Origin: Candidatus Saccharibacteria bacterium UBA3225 | Lineage (GTDB): Bacteria; Patescibacteriota; Saccharimonadia; Saccharimonadales; Saccharimonadaceae | Length of the DNA stretch: 11,205 bases | Direction: 5' to 3' | NCBI GenBank assembly: GCA_002363515.1 | Contig: DEVX01000073.1 | Coordinates: forward strand, 1 to 11,205 | In this document: positions 1 to 5,640 of the stretch, piece after piece | Layout: each line of letters starts with the position of its first letter | Numbering within the stretch: the stretch's first letter is position 1 | Position numbers and translations under genes: made by a program | Notes under the pieces: generated by a model | What the model saw: the letters and a program-made list of their open reading frames with translations, nothing else | What the model was told of the DNA's origin: nothing | Database searches by the model: none

Positions 1-2
1 CA

Positions 3-563
3 CCAAAAAAGAAAAATAACACCCTCATAATAGTTATCGCAATCTTATGCATTGCCCCTATTTTCGCTTTCGGAATCGCTATTTTCTTTATTTTTACTTC
101 TTCGAATGACCCAACCGACCCAACGACTAGTCAAGATACGCCACTCCCCAATCGAGACGAACCAACTAAGGAAAAAGTGATCGCCGATAATCCAGTTTCT
201 GGCACATGGAATTGTGCCTCCGGCACTGGCAGCACTAACGATCGAAATAACTTTAGGACCACCCTCGAGTTAAAGCCTGATATGACTTTCCGATACGGCC
301 AATACGGCGACCTATCTAATAATCACTACGGCGGTACCTACACCTACAAAGACGAAAACAAGCAAACCGCCGACGGGAGTTATAAATACTACATGCTCTC
401 GTTCGACGCAGACGAATATATCTTAGACGGGGTCGATGCTGACGCCTCCAAGGTTGACCTAACTGATATGGAAATGGGCATCACTGAAACTTCCTCTGGC
501 AAGCAAGCCATTACTATTTTCGTCTCCACATACAATATGTACTATTGCTACAACGACGATTAG
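3..563 (+). CDS. Membrane-anchored extracytoplasmic protein, 5' end outside window
   Basis: The frame is open from base 3 to the TAG at 561-563 (186 residues visible). The GTG at 177 is not a believable start, because the same frame upstream encodes a clear anchor. Visible residues begin with a Lys cluster, followed by a hydrophobic helix at about 8-32, so the topology should be N-in, C-out. A Pro/Thr/Asp-rich linker (about 33-64) leads to a domain that opens with SGTWNC and contains alternating beta-like stretches (TLELKPDMTF, YGGTYTY). This pattern resembles small lipocalin-like or beta-barrel surface domains, but I do not recognise a family. The domain has two cysteines (visible residues 71 and 182), near its first and last strands, which could form a closing disulfide. 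There is no lipobox. No terminator is visible before the tyrS promoter. Confidence 0.75.
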   Translation, partial: PKKKNNTLIIVIAILCIAPIFAFGIAIFFIFTSSNDPTDPTTSQDTPLPNRDEPTKEKVIADNPVSGTWNCASGTGSTNDRNNFRTTLELKPDMTFRYGQYGDLSNNHYGGTYTYKDENKQTADGSYKYYMLSFDADEYILDGVDADASKVDLTDMEMGITETSSGKQAITIFVSTYNMYYCYNDD

Positions 564-595
564 CCTTCCCTATTCATGCATACCCCTATAAAAGA

Positions 596-604
596 TGGTA
601 TAAT
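596..604 (+). promoter_or_regulatory. Extended -10 promoter of tyrS
   Basis: TGGTATAAT is a perfect extended -10 (hexamer 599-604) in the short gap before tyrS. No good -35 is seen 17 bp upstream, as is common with extended -10 promoters. The predicted start near 611 gives a leader of about 23 nt carrying AGGAG at 624-628, five bases before the ATG. Confidence 0.65.
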
Positions 605-633
605 ATAAAAATCACTAACTAAAAGGAGTATTC

Positions 634-1848
634 ATGAAATTATCCGAAGAACTCCAGTGGCGCGGTTTTGTTGCCGAACACACACTGGACCAGATATCAG
701 ACTTAGACAAAGCTCCGCATAATTTCTATTGGGGCACCGACCCAAGCGCCGATTCTCTACATATCGGCCACCTCGCTGCTCTAATGATGTGCGCATGCTT
801 CGTTCGTCACGGCTATACTCCTTACTATCTTGTCGGCGGCGCTACTGGTCAGATTGGCGACCCTAAGGATACTGTTGAACGCGACCTTAAAGGTCTCGAC
901 GAAATCGAGAAGAATAAAGTCGCTCTCGCCAAACAGATCATCAAAGTTACTCACTCGCCAGAAGGTACTCAACTCGTAGATAACTACGATTGGTTCAAAG
1001 ATATCAAATTCTTGCCATTCTTGCGCGAAATCGGCAAAGCCTTCAGTATGACCCAGCTCCTCGATCGCCAATTCGTCCAAAAACGCATCGGCGAAGGCGG
1101 TTCCGGCATCAGTTATGCCGAATTCAGCTACACCCTTATTCAGGGCTACGACTTTCTCCATCTCTTCCGTACGTACAATATCGACCTTCAGCTTTGCGGT
1201 GCCGACCAATTCGGTAACTGCACTAGTGGCATTCATCTAATTAAGCGTCTCGAAAACGCCGAAGCTAATTGCTACTCTTGCCCACTTATTATCGACAAAG
1301 TCACCGGTCGCAAGTTTGGTAAATCCGAAGGTAACGCCGTCTGGCTAGATGCCGAAAAGACATCCATTTTTGATTTCTATCAATTCTGGCTCAATCAATC
1401 TGATGAGGCTCTTGAAGATTATTTCAAATACTTCACTTTCATCATGCCAGAAGAGCTCAAGCAAATCCTCGCCGAACATGCCAAAAATCCCAGCGCACGT
1501 TCCGGCCAAAAACGCCTCGCTGAGGAAGTTACCAAAGTTGTTCACGGCGAAGAAGCCGCCAAACAAGCCACCAAAATCACCGCCCTGCTCTTCGGCGATG
1601 GTAAAATTACCGACCTCAACGATTCCGACCTAGACCTCTTGGCTAAAAGTTTCCCTACTACCAAGATCGGTGCTAAACTCATCGACATTCTTGTTCAAAC
1701 TAGTCTCGCTTCCAGTAAAGGAGAGGCACGCAAACTCATCGCCAGCAATGCCATCTCCATTAATGGAATCAAAGCGACGGAAGACCAAGTTATTGAGAAA
1801 ACCAGCCTTATCAAAAGAGGCAAGAATAAATTCGCCGTAGTCCGCTAA
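634..1848 (+). CDS. tyrS: Tyrosyl-tRNA synthetase
   Basis: Class I aminoacyl-tRNA synthetase that charges tRNA-Tyr in the cytoplasm. The 404-residue length is normal for the bacterial TyrRS family. The Rossmann domain has the YWGTDPSADSLHIGH block with HIGH at residues 43-46. The tyrosine-binding helix motif YxxxQxxD is at Y166, Q170 and D173, followed by GADQFGN at 189-195. The KMSKS-type loop appears as KFGKS at 227-231, the usual bacterial TyrRS form. An S4 RNA-binding domain occupies roughly 345-404. The start is fixed by AAAAGGAG at 621-628 with five-base spacing. It appears to be a single-gene unit driven by the extended -10 at 596-604. Composition matches the native genes of the window. 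No anomaly seen. Confidence 0.97.
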   Translation: MKLSEELQWRGFVAEHTLDQISDLDKAPHNFYWGTDPSADSLHIGHLAALMMCACFVRHGYTPYYLVGGATGQIGDPKDTVERDLKGLDEIEKNKVALAKQIIKVTHSPEGTQLVDNYDWFKDIKFLPFLREIGKAFSMTQLLDRQFVQKRIGEGGSGISYAEFSYTLIQGYDFLHLFRTYNIDLQLCGADQFGNCTSGIHLIKRLENAEANCYSCPLIIDKVTGRKFGKSEGNAVWLDAEKTSIFDFYQFWLNQSDEALEDYFKYFTFIMPEELKQILAEHAKNPSARSGQKRLAEEVTKVVHGEEAAKQATKITALLFGDGKITDLNDSDLDLLAKSFPTTKIGAKLIDILVQTSLASSKGEARKLIASNAISINGIKATEDQVIEKTSLIKRGKNKFAVVR

Positions 1849-2130
1849 TACTTACTTCTTATCCGTGAAATCTTTTACGCTAATCGCTATATTAGCATTT
1901 GCATTTTGTTTATTTTTTGAAGTTCGCCATGAAACTCGCTGTAGCTATGCGTATATCATTATGCAAGTCCTTAGCTACTGCACCCGTTTCTTCTTCGCCA
2001 ACAATGGCGTAATGCATAAAACCAGCAACGTTACCGCAGCAAAAAACGCAATCAATTTATAACTAAACCTCTTTCTTGTAATTCATATGATAGCATAAGC
2101 TTTAATAAGCATAAAAATACTAATAATACG
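1849..2130. other. Intergenic stretch without a convincing gene
   Basis: About 280 bases follow tyrS. A forward frame runs from a GTG at 1865 to 2062 (65 codons, hydrophobic N-terminus), but it has no Shine-Dalgarno and loses any protein-like character after about 18 residues. On the minus strand, 1975-2055 could encode a 26-residue peptide: one hydrophobic helix followed by KKKR. It would need a TTG start, with a weak AAAGAGG lying 12 bases upstream. Neither is supported well enough to call. From about 2090 the sequence becomes very AT-rich and leads into the promoter at 2137. Confidence 0.5.
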
Positions 2131-2165
2131 ATAATATTGACTTTTTACATGAAGTATGCCATAAT
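2104..2165 (+). promoter_or_regulatory. Strong promoter 1, with AT-rich upstream element
   Basis: TTGACT (2137-2142), a 17-bp spacer ending in TATGC, and CATAAT (2160-2165) form a near-consensus vegetative promoter with an extended -10. The A/T-rich segment from 2104 looks like an UP element. The block closely resembles 2366-2420: both start with AATAAGCATAAAA, share ATTGAC, and share AAGTATGC before the -10. The predicted start is near 2172. Confidence 0.8.
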
Positions 2166-2179
2166 AGCTATGTGTCACA

Positions 2180-2200
2180 ACGCTTTGTATTTCAAAGCGT
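2180..2200 (+). promoter_or_regulatory. Leader hairpin of the 28-codon ORF
   Basis: ACGCTTTG (2180-2187) and CAAAGCGT (2193-2200) form a perfect 8-bp stem with a 5-nt loop. It lies about 8 nt from the predicted 5' end of the transcript and well before the Shine-Dalgarno. It could protect the RNA 5' end or be recognised by a regulator. No T-run follows, so it is not a terminator. Confidence 0.65.
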
Positions 2201-2230
2201 ACAACAAGATCTTATAGAAAGGAGTAAAAA

Positions 2231-2317
2231 ATGGCGAACATTCACGTAATCTGTAACGCTCCGTCGAAGTACATGGGCAAAGCCTCTACAAGGCGAAAAC
2301 CCAGCAACAAAAAGTAA
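2231..2317 (+). CDS. Small basic protein, 28 residues, unknown
   Basis: A short ORF from ATG 2231 to TAA 2315-2317. Its support is context: AAAGGAG at 2218-2224 ends six bases before the ATG, a near-consensus promoter lies upstream, and a strong terminator begins 11 bases after the stop. The product starts MANIHVICNAP and ends in a lysine/arginine-rich tail (STRRKPSNKK). Eight of 28 residues are Lys or Arg and there is no hydrophobic helix, so it is probably cytoplasmic or nucleic-acid binding; that is inference only. It has one cysteine (residue 8). I do not recognise it. It shares its promoter architecture with the 231-aa gene downstream, suggesting coordinated expression. The unit could instead be a small RNA whose ORF is incidental, but the Shine-Dalgarno argues for translation. 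Confidence 0.6.
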   Translation: MANIHVICNAPSKYMGKASTRRKPSNKK

Positions 2318-2327
2318 TCTGCTCCTC

Positions 2328-2357
2328 AGGCTCCGCCGTACGGCGAGGCCTTTTTTT
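2328..2357 (+). terminator. Rho-independent terminator after the 28-codon ORF
   Basis: AGGCT-c-CGCCG, loop TA, CGGCG-a-GGCCT, then a run of seven T. The stem is GC-rich with one C/A mismatch. It separates unit 1 from promoter 2, so the two units are transcribed independently. Confidence 0.88.
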
Positions 2358-2365
2358 GCATTGAA

Positions 2366-2420
2366 AATAAGCATAAAATATATAATTACTATTGACATTT
2401 CTAAGAAAGTATGCTAAAAT
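2366..2420 (+). promoter_or_regulatory. Strong promoter 2, near-copy of promoter 1
   Basis: Consensus TTGACA (2392-2397), a 17-bp spacer, and TATGCTAAAAT with its hexamer at 2415-2420. The AT-rich upstream element begins AATAAGCATAAAA, as in promoter 1, and 12 of 17 spacer positions match promoter 1 by my alignment. The predicted start is near 2427, giving a leader of about 196 nt. Confidence 0.85.
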
Positions 2421-2426
2421 GACCTC

Positions 2427-2622
2427 ATACGCTGCAAAGGCGGTGTAAGTATTTTAATAGACGTATTGTTCAGTATTAAATGCTTCTCCTTTTGCTTCCC
2501 TTTTAGTCGAGCATCGAGCGCATCATTTTTCGCTAAATGACGCGTTTAATACTCGGCTAAAGTGGCAAGCCGATTCCCGTACTCAATTCCGAGACGGGTA
2601 TCTATTTAATAAGGAGGTTATC
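2427..2622 (+). promoter_or_regulatory. Long structured 5' leader, possible RNA switch
   Basis: The leader can fold into several helices. ATACG (2427-2431) pairs with CGTAT (2462-2466). A 10-bp helix TTTAGTCGAG (2502-2511) / CTCGGCTAAA (2552-2561) encloses a 10-position stem with one mismatch (2519-2528 / 2535-2544). CCCGT..CTC (2576-2584) pairs with GAG..ACGGG (2591-2598). A short alternative helix, TCGGC (2553-2557) / GCCGA (2569-2573), is mutually exclusive with the 10-bp helix. CTCCTT at 2486-2491 is complementary to the Shine-Dalgarno AAGGAG at 2611-2616, which suggests possible translational control. I recognise no known riboswitch class and see no terminator T-run before the start codon. 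Confidence 0.5.
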
Positions 2623-3318
2623 ATGGCGAGAACACCGTATCTGTCAATCATCAACAGAGTCTTTTATATCGATCCTCAGGGAATGAAGCGGACCCACATC
2701 GTGGGCCTGAACCGCCCCACTGCCCAGAATGAGATCTCAACGATCCATGCAAAGTGTCCCGGAGCAATCATCGTGCTGCAGCAGGACAACAACAGGGCGA
2801 TTCAGATCGTCCCCGGATCTGGTGCAGTCTCTGAGGCTGCAAAGAAGAAGTTGATCGAGGAAATCGACAGCTGGGCCCACGATCTGCAGAACAAAACATA
2901 CTATCCGTCGGTAGCAGACTGGGCCATTGCGGCTGGAAACACTGTATGTGTAATCCAGCCCCCCGCCAAAAGCGCTATCACAGAAGACCAGATCAAAGGT
3001 CTCAAAAATTCGATCCAGGCCTGGATCGAAAACATCGTGAACGCGCCCGCGCAGCAGCCCAGCGGCCAGCCCAATCCCGGAACAGGCACCAATGGCGGCA
3101 CTCAGGCGCCCGCACAGCAGCCCAATCCCGGAACAGGCACCAATGGTCAGCCCAATCCCGGAACCGGCGGCGGCGCTCAGCCCAACGGTCAGCCCAATCC
3201 CGGAACAGGAACCAATGGCGGCACTCAGGCTCCTACTGATCCTCTCGGGGGATTTACCCCCATGCAGAGGAAGGGGTATGAAGAAACCATGAGAATGATC
3301 GAGGGGATCTGCGGCTGA
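2623..3318 (+). CDS. Uncharacterised 231-aa protein with Pro/Gly/Asn/Thr repeat tract
   Basis: I do not recognise this protein. The start follows AAGGAGG (2611-2617) by five bases. There is no signal peptide or membrane helix, so it is probably cytoplasmic. Residues 1 to about 140 look globular and mixed alpha/beta, with an amphipathic stretch (EAAKKKLIEEIDSWAHDL) and a W near a possible helix (SIQAWIENIV). Residues about 143-205 are a low-complexity linker of QPNPGTGTNGG-type units alternating with TQAPAQ. The last 25 residues (GFTPMQRKGYEETMRMIEG) look helical. Composition differs sharply from its neighbours: GC-rich, every Gln codon I read is CAG, Leu mostly CTG/CTC, and it is the only gene here ending in TGA. 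This suggests recent transfer or very different expression selection. It is transcribed alone, between its own promoter and a strong terminator. Confidence 0.85.
   Translation: MARTPYLSIINRVFYIDPQGMKRTHIVGLNRPTAQNEISTIHAKCPGAIIVLQQDNNRAIQIVPGSGAVSEAAKKKLIEEIDSWAHDLQNKTYYPSVADWAIAAGNTVCVIQPPAKSAITEDQIKGLKNSIQAWIENIVNAPAQQPSGQPNPGTGTNGGTQAPAQQPNPGTGTNGQPNPGTGGGAQPNGQPNPGTGTNGGTQAPTDPLGGFTPMQRKGYEETMRMIEGICG
3067..3219 (+). repeat. In-gene tandem repeat coding for QPNPGTG units
   Basis: The unit CAGCCCAATCCCGGAAC occurs four times, beginning at 3067, 3118, 3148 and 3190, followed by variable GGCACCAATGG or GGCGG stretches. Because the repetition is nearly identical at DNA level, it arose recently by slippage or recombination and may vary in copy number between strains. 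Confidence 0.9.
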
Positions 3319-3367
3319 TCCGCGCCCTTCGGGGCACACCAAAATGCAACTGAACACGTCTATCACC

Positions 3368-3397
3368 CCCCTCTTCCGCCAGGAAGAGGGGCTTTTT
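3368..3397 (+). terminator. Rho-independent terminator after the 231-aa gene
   Basis: CCCCTCTTCC, loop GCCA, GGAAGAGGGG, then CTTTTT and further T-rich sequence. The 10-bp stem is perfect. A smaller GCCC-TTCG-GGGC hairpin lies just after the stop codon, near 3324-3335. Confidence 0.92.
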
Positions 3398-3470
3398 CTT
3401 GTTTTCGCAAGCCGGCAAGCCAATCGTATAATAATGCAAAGATTCCGTAGAAACCTTTCACTGAATAAGT

Positions 3471-3496
3471 TAAAATACTTACATATAATCAGGAGA
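3471..3496 (+). promoter_or_regulatory. Candidate promoter and ribosome-binding site of the HAD gene
   Basis: TAAAAT at 3471-3476 would place the RNA start near 3483, giving a short leader that includes AGGAGA (3491-3496) before the ATG at 3501. TATAAT sequences also occur at 3427-3432 and 3484-3489. The latter would exclude the Shine-Dalgarno from the RNA, so it is less likely. Which one is used cannot be decided by eye. Confidence 0.4.
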
Positions 3497-3500
3497 AACT

Positions 3501-4268
3501 ATGAAGAAAGTTTTAGCATTCGACGTTGACCAAACCTTAAATATCGCCAAGACCCCCATCCCAAAGGAAATCGCCGATCTCCTCACACAATGTCTTGACC
3601 ATTTTGAAATCTGCCCAATTTCTGGCCAAAAATTTGACCAATTTCTCGTTCAAATCGTCAACGAACTCAAAGATGCCACTCCGAAACAACTCGAGCATCT
3701 TCATCTCTTCGTGGCTCAAGGAACCCAATACTATCGCTACGACTCCAAGAAAAAAGATTGGCAACAAGTCTACAGCTATCCCCTCACCGACGAGCAGGTC
3801 ACAAAAATTAGCGAAGCTATCGAAACTGCCGCTAAAGAACTCGGGTACTGGGAAGCCGACAAGCTCGCTAAGGGCGACGAAATTATCGAAAACCGCCTCT
3901 CTCAAGTCACCTTTTCTGCCCTCGGTCAAAAAGCTGGTACTGAAGCTAAATACGCTTGGGATCCAGATTGCAAAAAACGCGAAGCTATCGTCAAGCGCTG
4001 CAAAGAACTTGCTCCAGAATTCGACTACGAAATCGGCGGCACCACCTCAATCAATGCTATTACTCCAGGCATGAATAAAGTATTCGGCATGACGCACCTT
4101 ATGGAAGAACTTAAAGTTGAAAAATCTGACATTCTCTACTTTGGCGATATGACCCAACCTGGCGGCAACGATTACCCAGTCGTTCAAATGGGCGTAGATA
4201 CCATCACCGTCCGTAATCACGAAGATACAGCCTATTCACTACGTGGCATTCTTGGCCTAATTAAATAG
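3501..4268 (+). CDS. HAD-IIB hydrolase, alpha-phosphomannomutase-like
   Basis: A 255-residue HAD-superfamily protein with the layout of the eukaryotic-type phosphomannomutase (PMM) family. The nucleophile loop FDVDQTLN carries D8 and the acid/base D10. Motif II is ISGQKFDQF with S41. The cap domain spans roughly 85-185. K193 in TPGMNKVFGM is the motif III lysine. FGDMTQPGGNDYPV (214-227) matches the PMM motif FGD-x-T-x-PGGNDY with D216, N223 and D224. The C-terminal TVRNHEDT matches the family ending. Known members interconvert mannose-6-phosphate and mannose-1-phosphate, feeding GDP-mannose and glycan synthesis; substrate here is inferred. It could instead be a sugar-phosphate phosphatase of the same clan. 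The start is supported by AGGAG with five-base spacing. Composition is native, in contrast to the gene just upstream. Confidence 0.85.
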   Translation: MKKVLAFDVDQTLNIAKTPIPKEIADLLTQCLDHFEICPISGQKFDQFLVQIVNELKDATPKQLEHLHLFVAQGTQYYRYDSKKKDWQQVYSYPLTDEQVTKISEAIETAAKELGYWEADKLAKGDEIIENRLSQVTFSALGQKAGTEAKYAWDPDCKKREAIVKRCKELAPEFDYEIGGTTSINAITPGMNKVFGMTHLMEELKVEKSDILYFGDMTQPGGNDYPVVQMGVDTITVRNHEDTAYSLRGILGLIK

Positions 4269-4270
4269 CT

Positions 4271-4287
4271 CATGCTAAAATAACTTT
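4271..4287 (+). promoter_or_regulatory. Extended -10 promoter, predicted leaderless start
   Basis: CATGCTAAAAT (hexamer 4276-4281) lies just past the HAD stop codon, and the hexamer is exactly six bases before the ATG at 4288. Initiation at the usual distance would begin the mRNA on the start codon. TTGGCC at 4252-4257 is a possible -35 with an 18-bp spacer. No Shine-Dalgarno is present. Confidence 0.6.
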
Positions 4288-4815
4288 ATGGAGAACACGA
4301 ATTATTTTGGAAGAGTCTGCCGTTTTTTGGGTAGAATCAGCCTTTTTGCCGGCTTTATTCTAGGTATCGGCATCGGCACATTATTAGTAATTAATCCTTT
4401 TATCTCTATCGGCGGCTCAAGAAATATCTTCAAAATAATCTCTTCCACCACTTATCCACAAAATCCAACCTCCACCTCCCCTCGTGGCGTCGTCCTATTC
4501 TTTGCACAAAATGAAATACTCAGCTGGATCGTCACGGCCGTTATTATCGCCACAATGCTCCTCGCGCTTTATTACCTCTGCCGCAAATACAATGACGTTG
4601 TCCGCAATGTCATCGCCAATATCTCCAAACATACCAAAATGCCTATTCACATGACCGAACTTGGACTAACCTTAATTATCTGGTCTATTGTTATTTTAAT
4701 GTTAATCTTTAGCTTCCCTCTTGCCGCATCCCTCCTTATCTTTTCTTTCATCTTTAACGAACTCTTCTTCCTCTTTGGGTGGATTTCTTACGGCATGCCA
4801 GATTATAAAATCTAA
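4288..4815 (+). CDS. Four-helix integral membrane protein, unknown
   Basis: 175 residues with four probable membrane helices at about 16-38, 78-98, 124-142 and 144-166. A polar Ser/Thr/Pro loop lies between helices 1 and 2 (about 43-75), and a basic cytoplasmic loop (RKYNDVVRNVIANISKHTK) between 2 and 3. Both termini are probably inside. Helix 1 has a GxGxG-like run (GIGIGT) that could pack against another helix. No family is recognised and no catalytic motif is seen. The start lacks a Shine-Dalgarno and sits six bases after a -10 box, as for tpiA downstream. It lies between the HAD gene and tpiA but has its own promoter, so shared function with either is not implied. Confidence 0.75.
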   Translation: MENTNYFGRVCRFLGRISLFAGFILGIGIGTLLVINPFISIGGSRNIFKIISSTTYPQNPTSTSPRGVVLFFAQNEILSWIVTAVIIATMLLALYYLCRKYNDVVRNVIANISKHTKMPIHMTELGLTLIIWSIVILMLIFSFPLAASLLIFSFIFNELFFLFGWISYGMPDYKI

Positions 4816-4834
4816 TACATGTGTTTATCTAGCT

Positions 4835-4851
4835 TATGCTAAAATATAAGT
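4835..4851 (+). promoter_or_regulatory. Extended -10 promoter of tpiA, predicted leaderless start
   Basis: TATGCTAAAAT (hexamer 4840-4845) is followed by six bases and the tpiA ATG at 4852. The arrangement is the same as at 4271-4288. There is no Shine-Dalgarno and no clear -35. Confidence 0.62.
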
Positions 4852-5640
4852 ATGACTAGTCCCAGAAAAACTTATATTATCGCTAACTGGAAAATGAATT
4901 TCACTCCTGGCGAAGCCAGCCTATATTTGCATCGCCTCGAGAAACGCATCACTCCATCACGTAACGTTCAAGTTATTCTGGCCCCATCCACCGTTGCGCT
5001 TCAGCCACTCTCGCTACAAATCAACCGTCGCCAATTCAAGCTCGCCGCTCAAAACTTTTACTGGCGCGATTACGGCGCATATACTGGCGAAACTTCCGTT
5101 TCGCAGCTCCGCGGATTCGTAGATTACGCTATCGTTGGCCACTCCGAACGTCGTTACGTTTTTAACGAGTCCGAAGAAGATATTGCCAAAAAAGTAGCCG
5201 CTGCAATCCGCAACAATCTCACTCCTATTCTCTGCATCGGCGAAACAGCAATGGAACGCAAGGATGGCGAGACTGCCGCTGCTATTTATAGCCAACTCAT
5301 CAACGGTCTCCATGAAGTTAGTAAAGAAGATATCTCAAAAATTATTATCGCGTATGAACCAGTTTGGGCAATTTCTAGCAACAAAAACGCTCGCCCAGCC
5401 AAGCCTGCCGATATCGACGAAGCGCAAATACTGATTCGCAAACATATTTCTAAACTTTTCGGCAAAACCGCCAGCGAGCAGGTTCCAGTGCTCTACGGCG
5501 GATCGGTCAATTCCGACACTGCTGGTGGATACCTTTCAATTAACGGTATCGATGGCCTACTAATCGGGGGCGCCAGTTTGATAGCAGACTCATTCTGTGC
5601 TATCGTAGAAACAGCAAAGGGGATGAAAAAATATGAGTAG
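4852..5640 (+). CDS. tpiA: Triosephosphate isomerase
   Basis: A 262-residue TIM-barrel enzyme that interconverts dihydroxyacetone phosphate and glyceraldehyde-3-phosphate in glycolysis. Active-site residues are present: N12 and K14 in ANWKMN, the electrophile H97 in VGHSERR, and the catalytic base E169 in AYEPVWAI. AAQNFYW..GAYTGE and the phosphate-binding YGGSV (215-219) are also conserved. Loop 6, the mobile lid, is unusual: the family's AIGTGK is replaced here by AISSNK (173-178), losing both hinge glycines while keeping the lysine. The start has no Shine-Dalgarno and is probably leaderless. The 3' end overlaps the next gene by 8 bp, implying translational coupling. Confidence 0.96.
   Translation: MTSPRKTYIIANWKMNFTPGEASLYLHRLEKRITPSRNVQVILAPSTVALQPLSLQINRRQFKLAAQNFYWRDYGAYTGETSVSQLRGFVDYAIVGHSERRYVFNESEEDIAKKVAAAIRNNLTPILCIGETAMERKDGETAAAIYSQLINGLHEVSKEDISKIIIAYEPVWAISSNKNARPAKPADIDEAQILIRKHISKLFGKTASEQVPVLYGGSVNSDTAGGYLSINGIDGLLIGGASLIADSFCAIVETAKGMKKYE

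Noticed and set aside
781..1236. 151-codon minus-strand frame inside tyrS
   Set aside because: It lies antisense within a fully recognisable tyrS and has no expression signals.
1865..2062. 65-codon forward frame after tyrS with a GTG start
   Set aside because: No ribosome-binding site, no promoter, and protein-like character only in the first residues. Kept as part of the intergenic description.
2192..2398. 68-codon minus-strand frame across the small-ORF unit
   Set aside because: It spans the terminator, 28-codon ORF and leader hairpin of the forward unit in reverse and has no Shine-Dalgarno.
3067..3219. CRISPR array
   Set aside because: The repeats are in frame within a coding gene, spacings are irregular, and the spacers encode the same residue types. 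There are no cas genes.
2737..3423. 228-codon minus-strand frame opposite the 231-aa gene
   Set aside because: It is a shadow created by the GC-rich repeat composition. It runs through the forward terminator, lacks its own promoter or ribosome-binding site, and its protein has no plausible domain.
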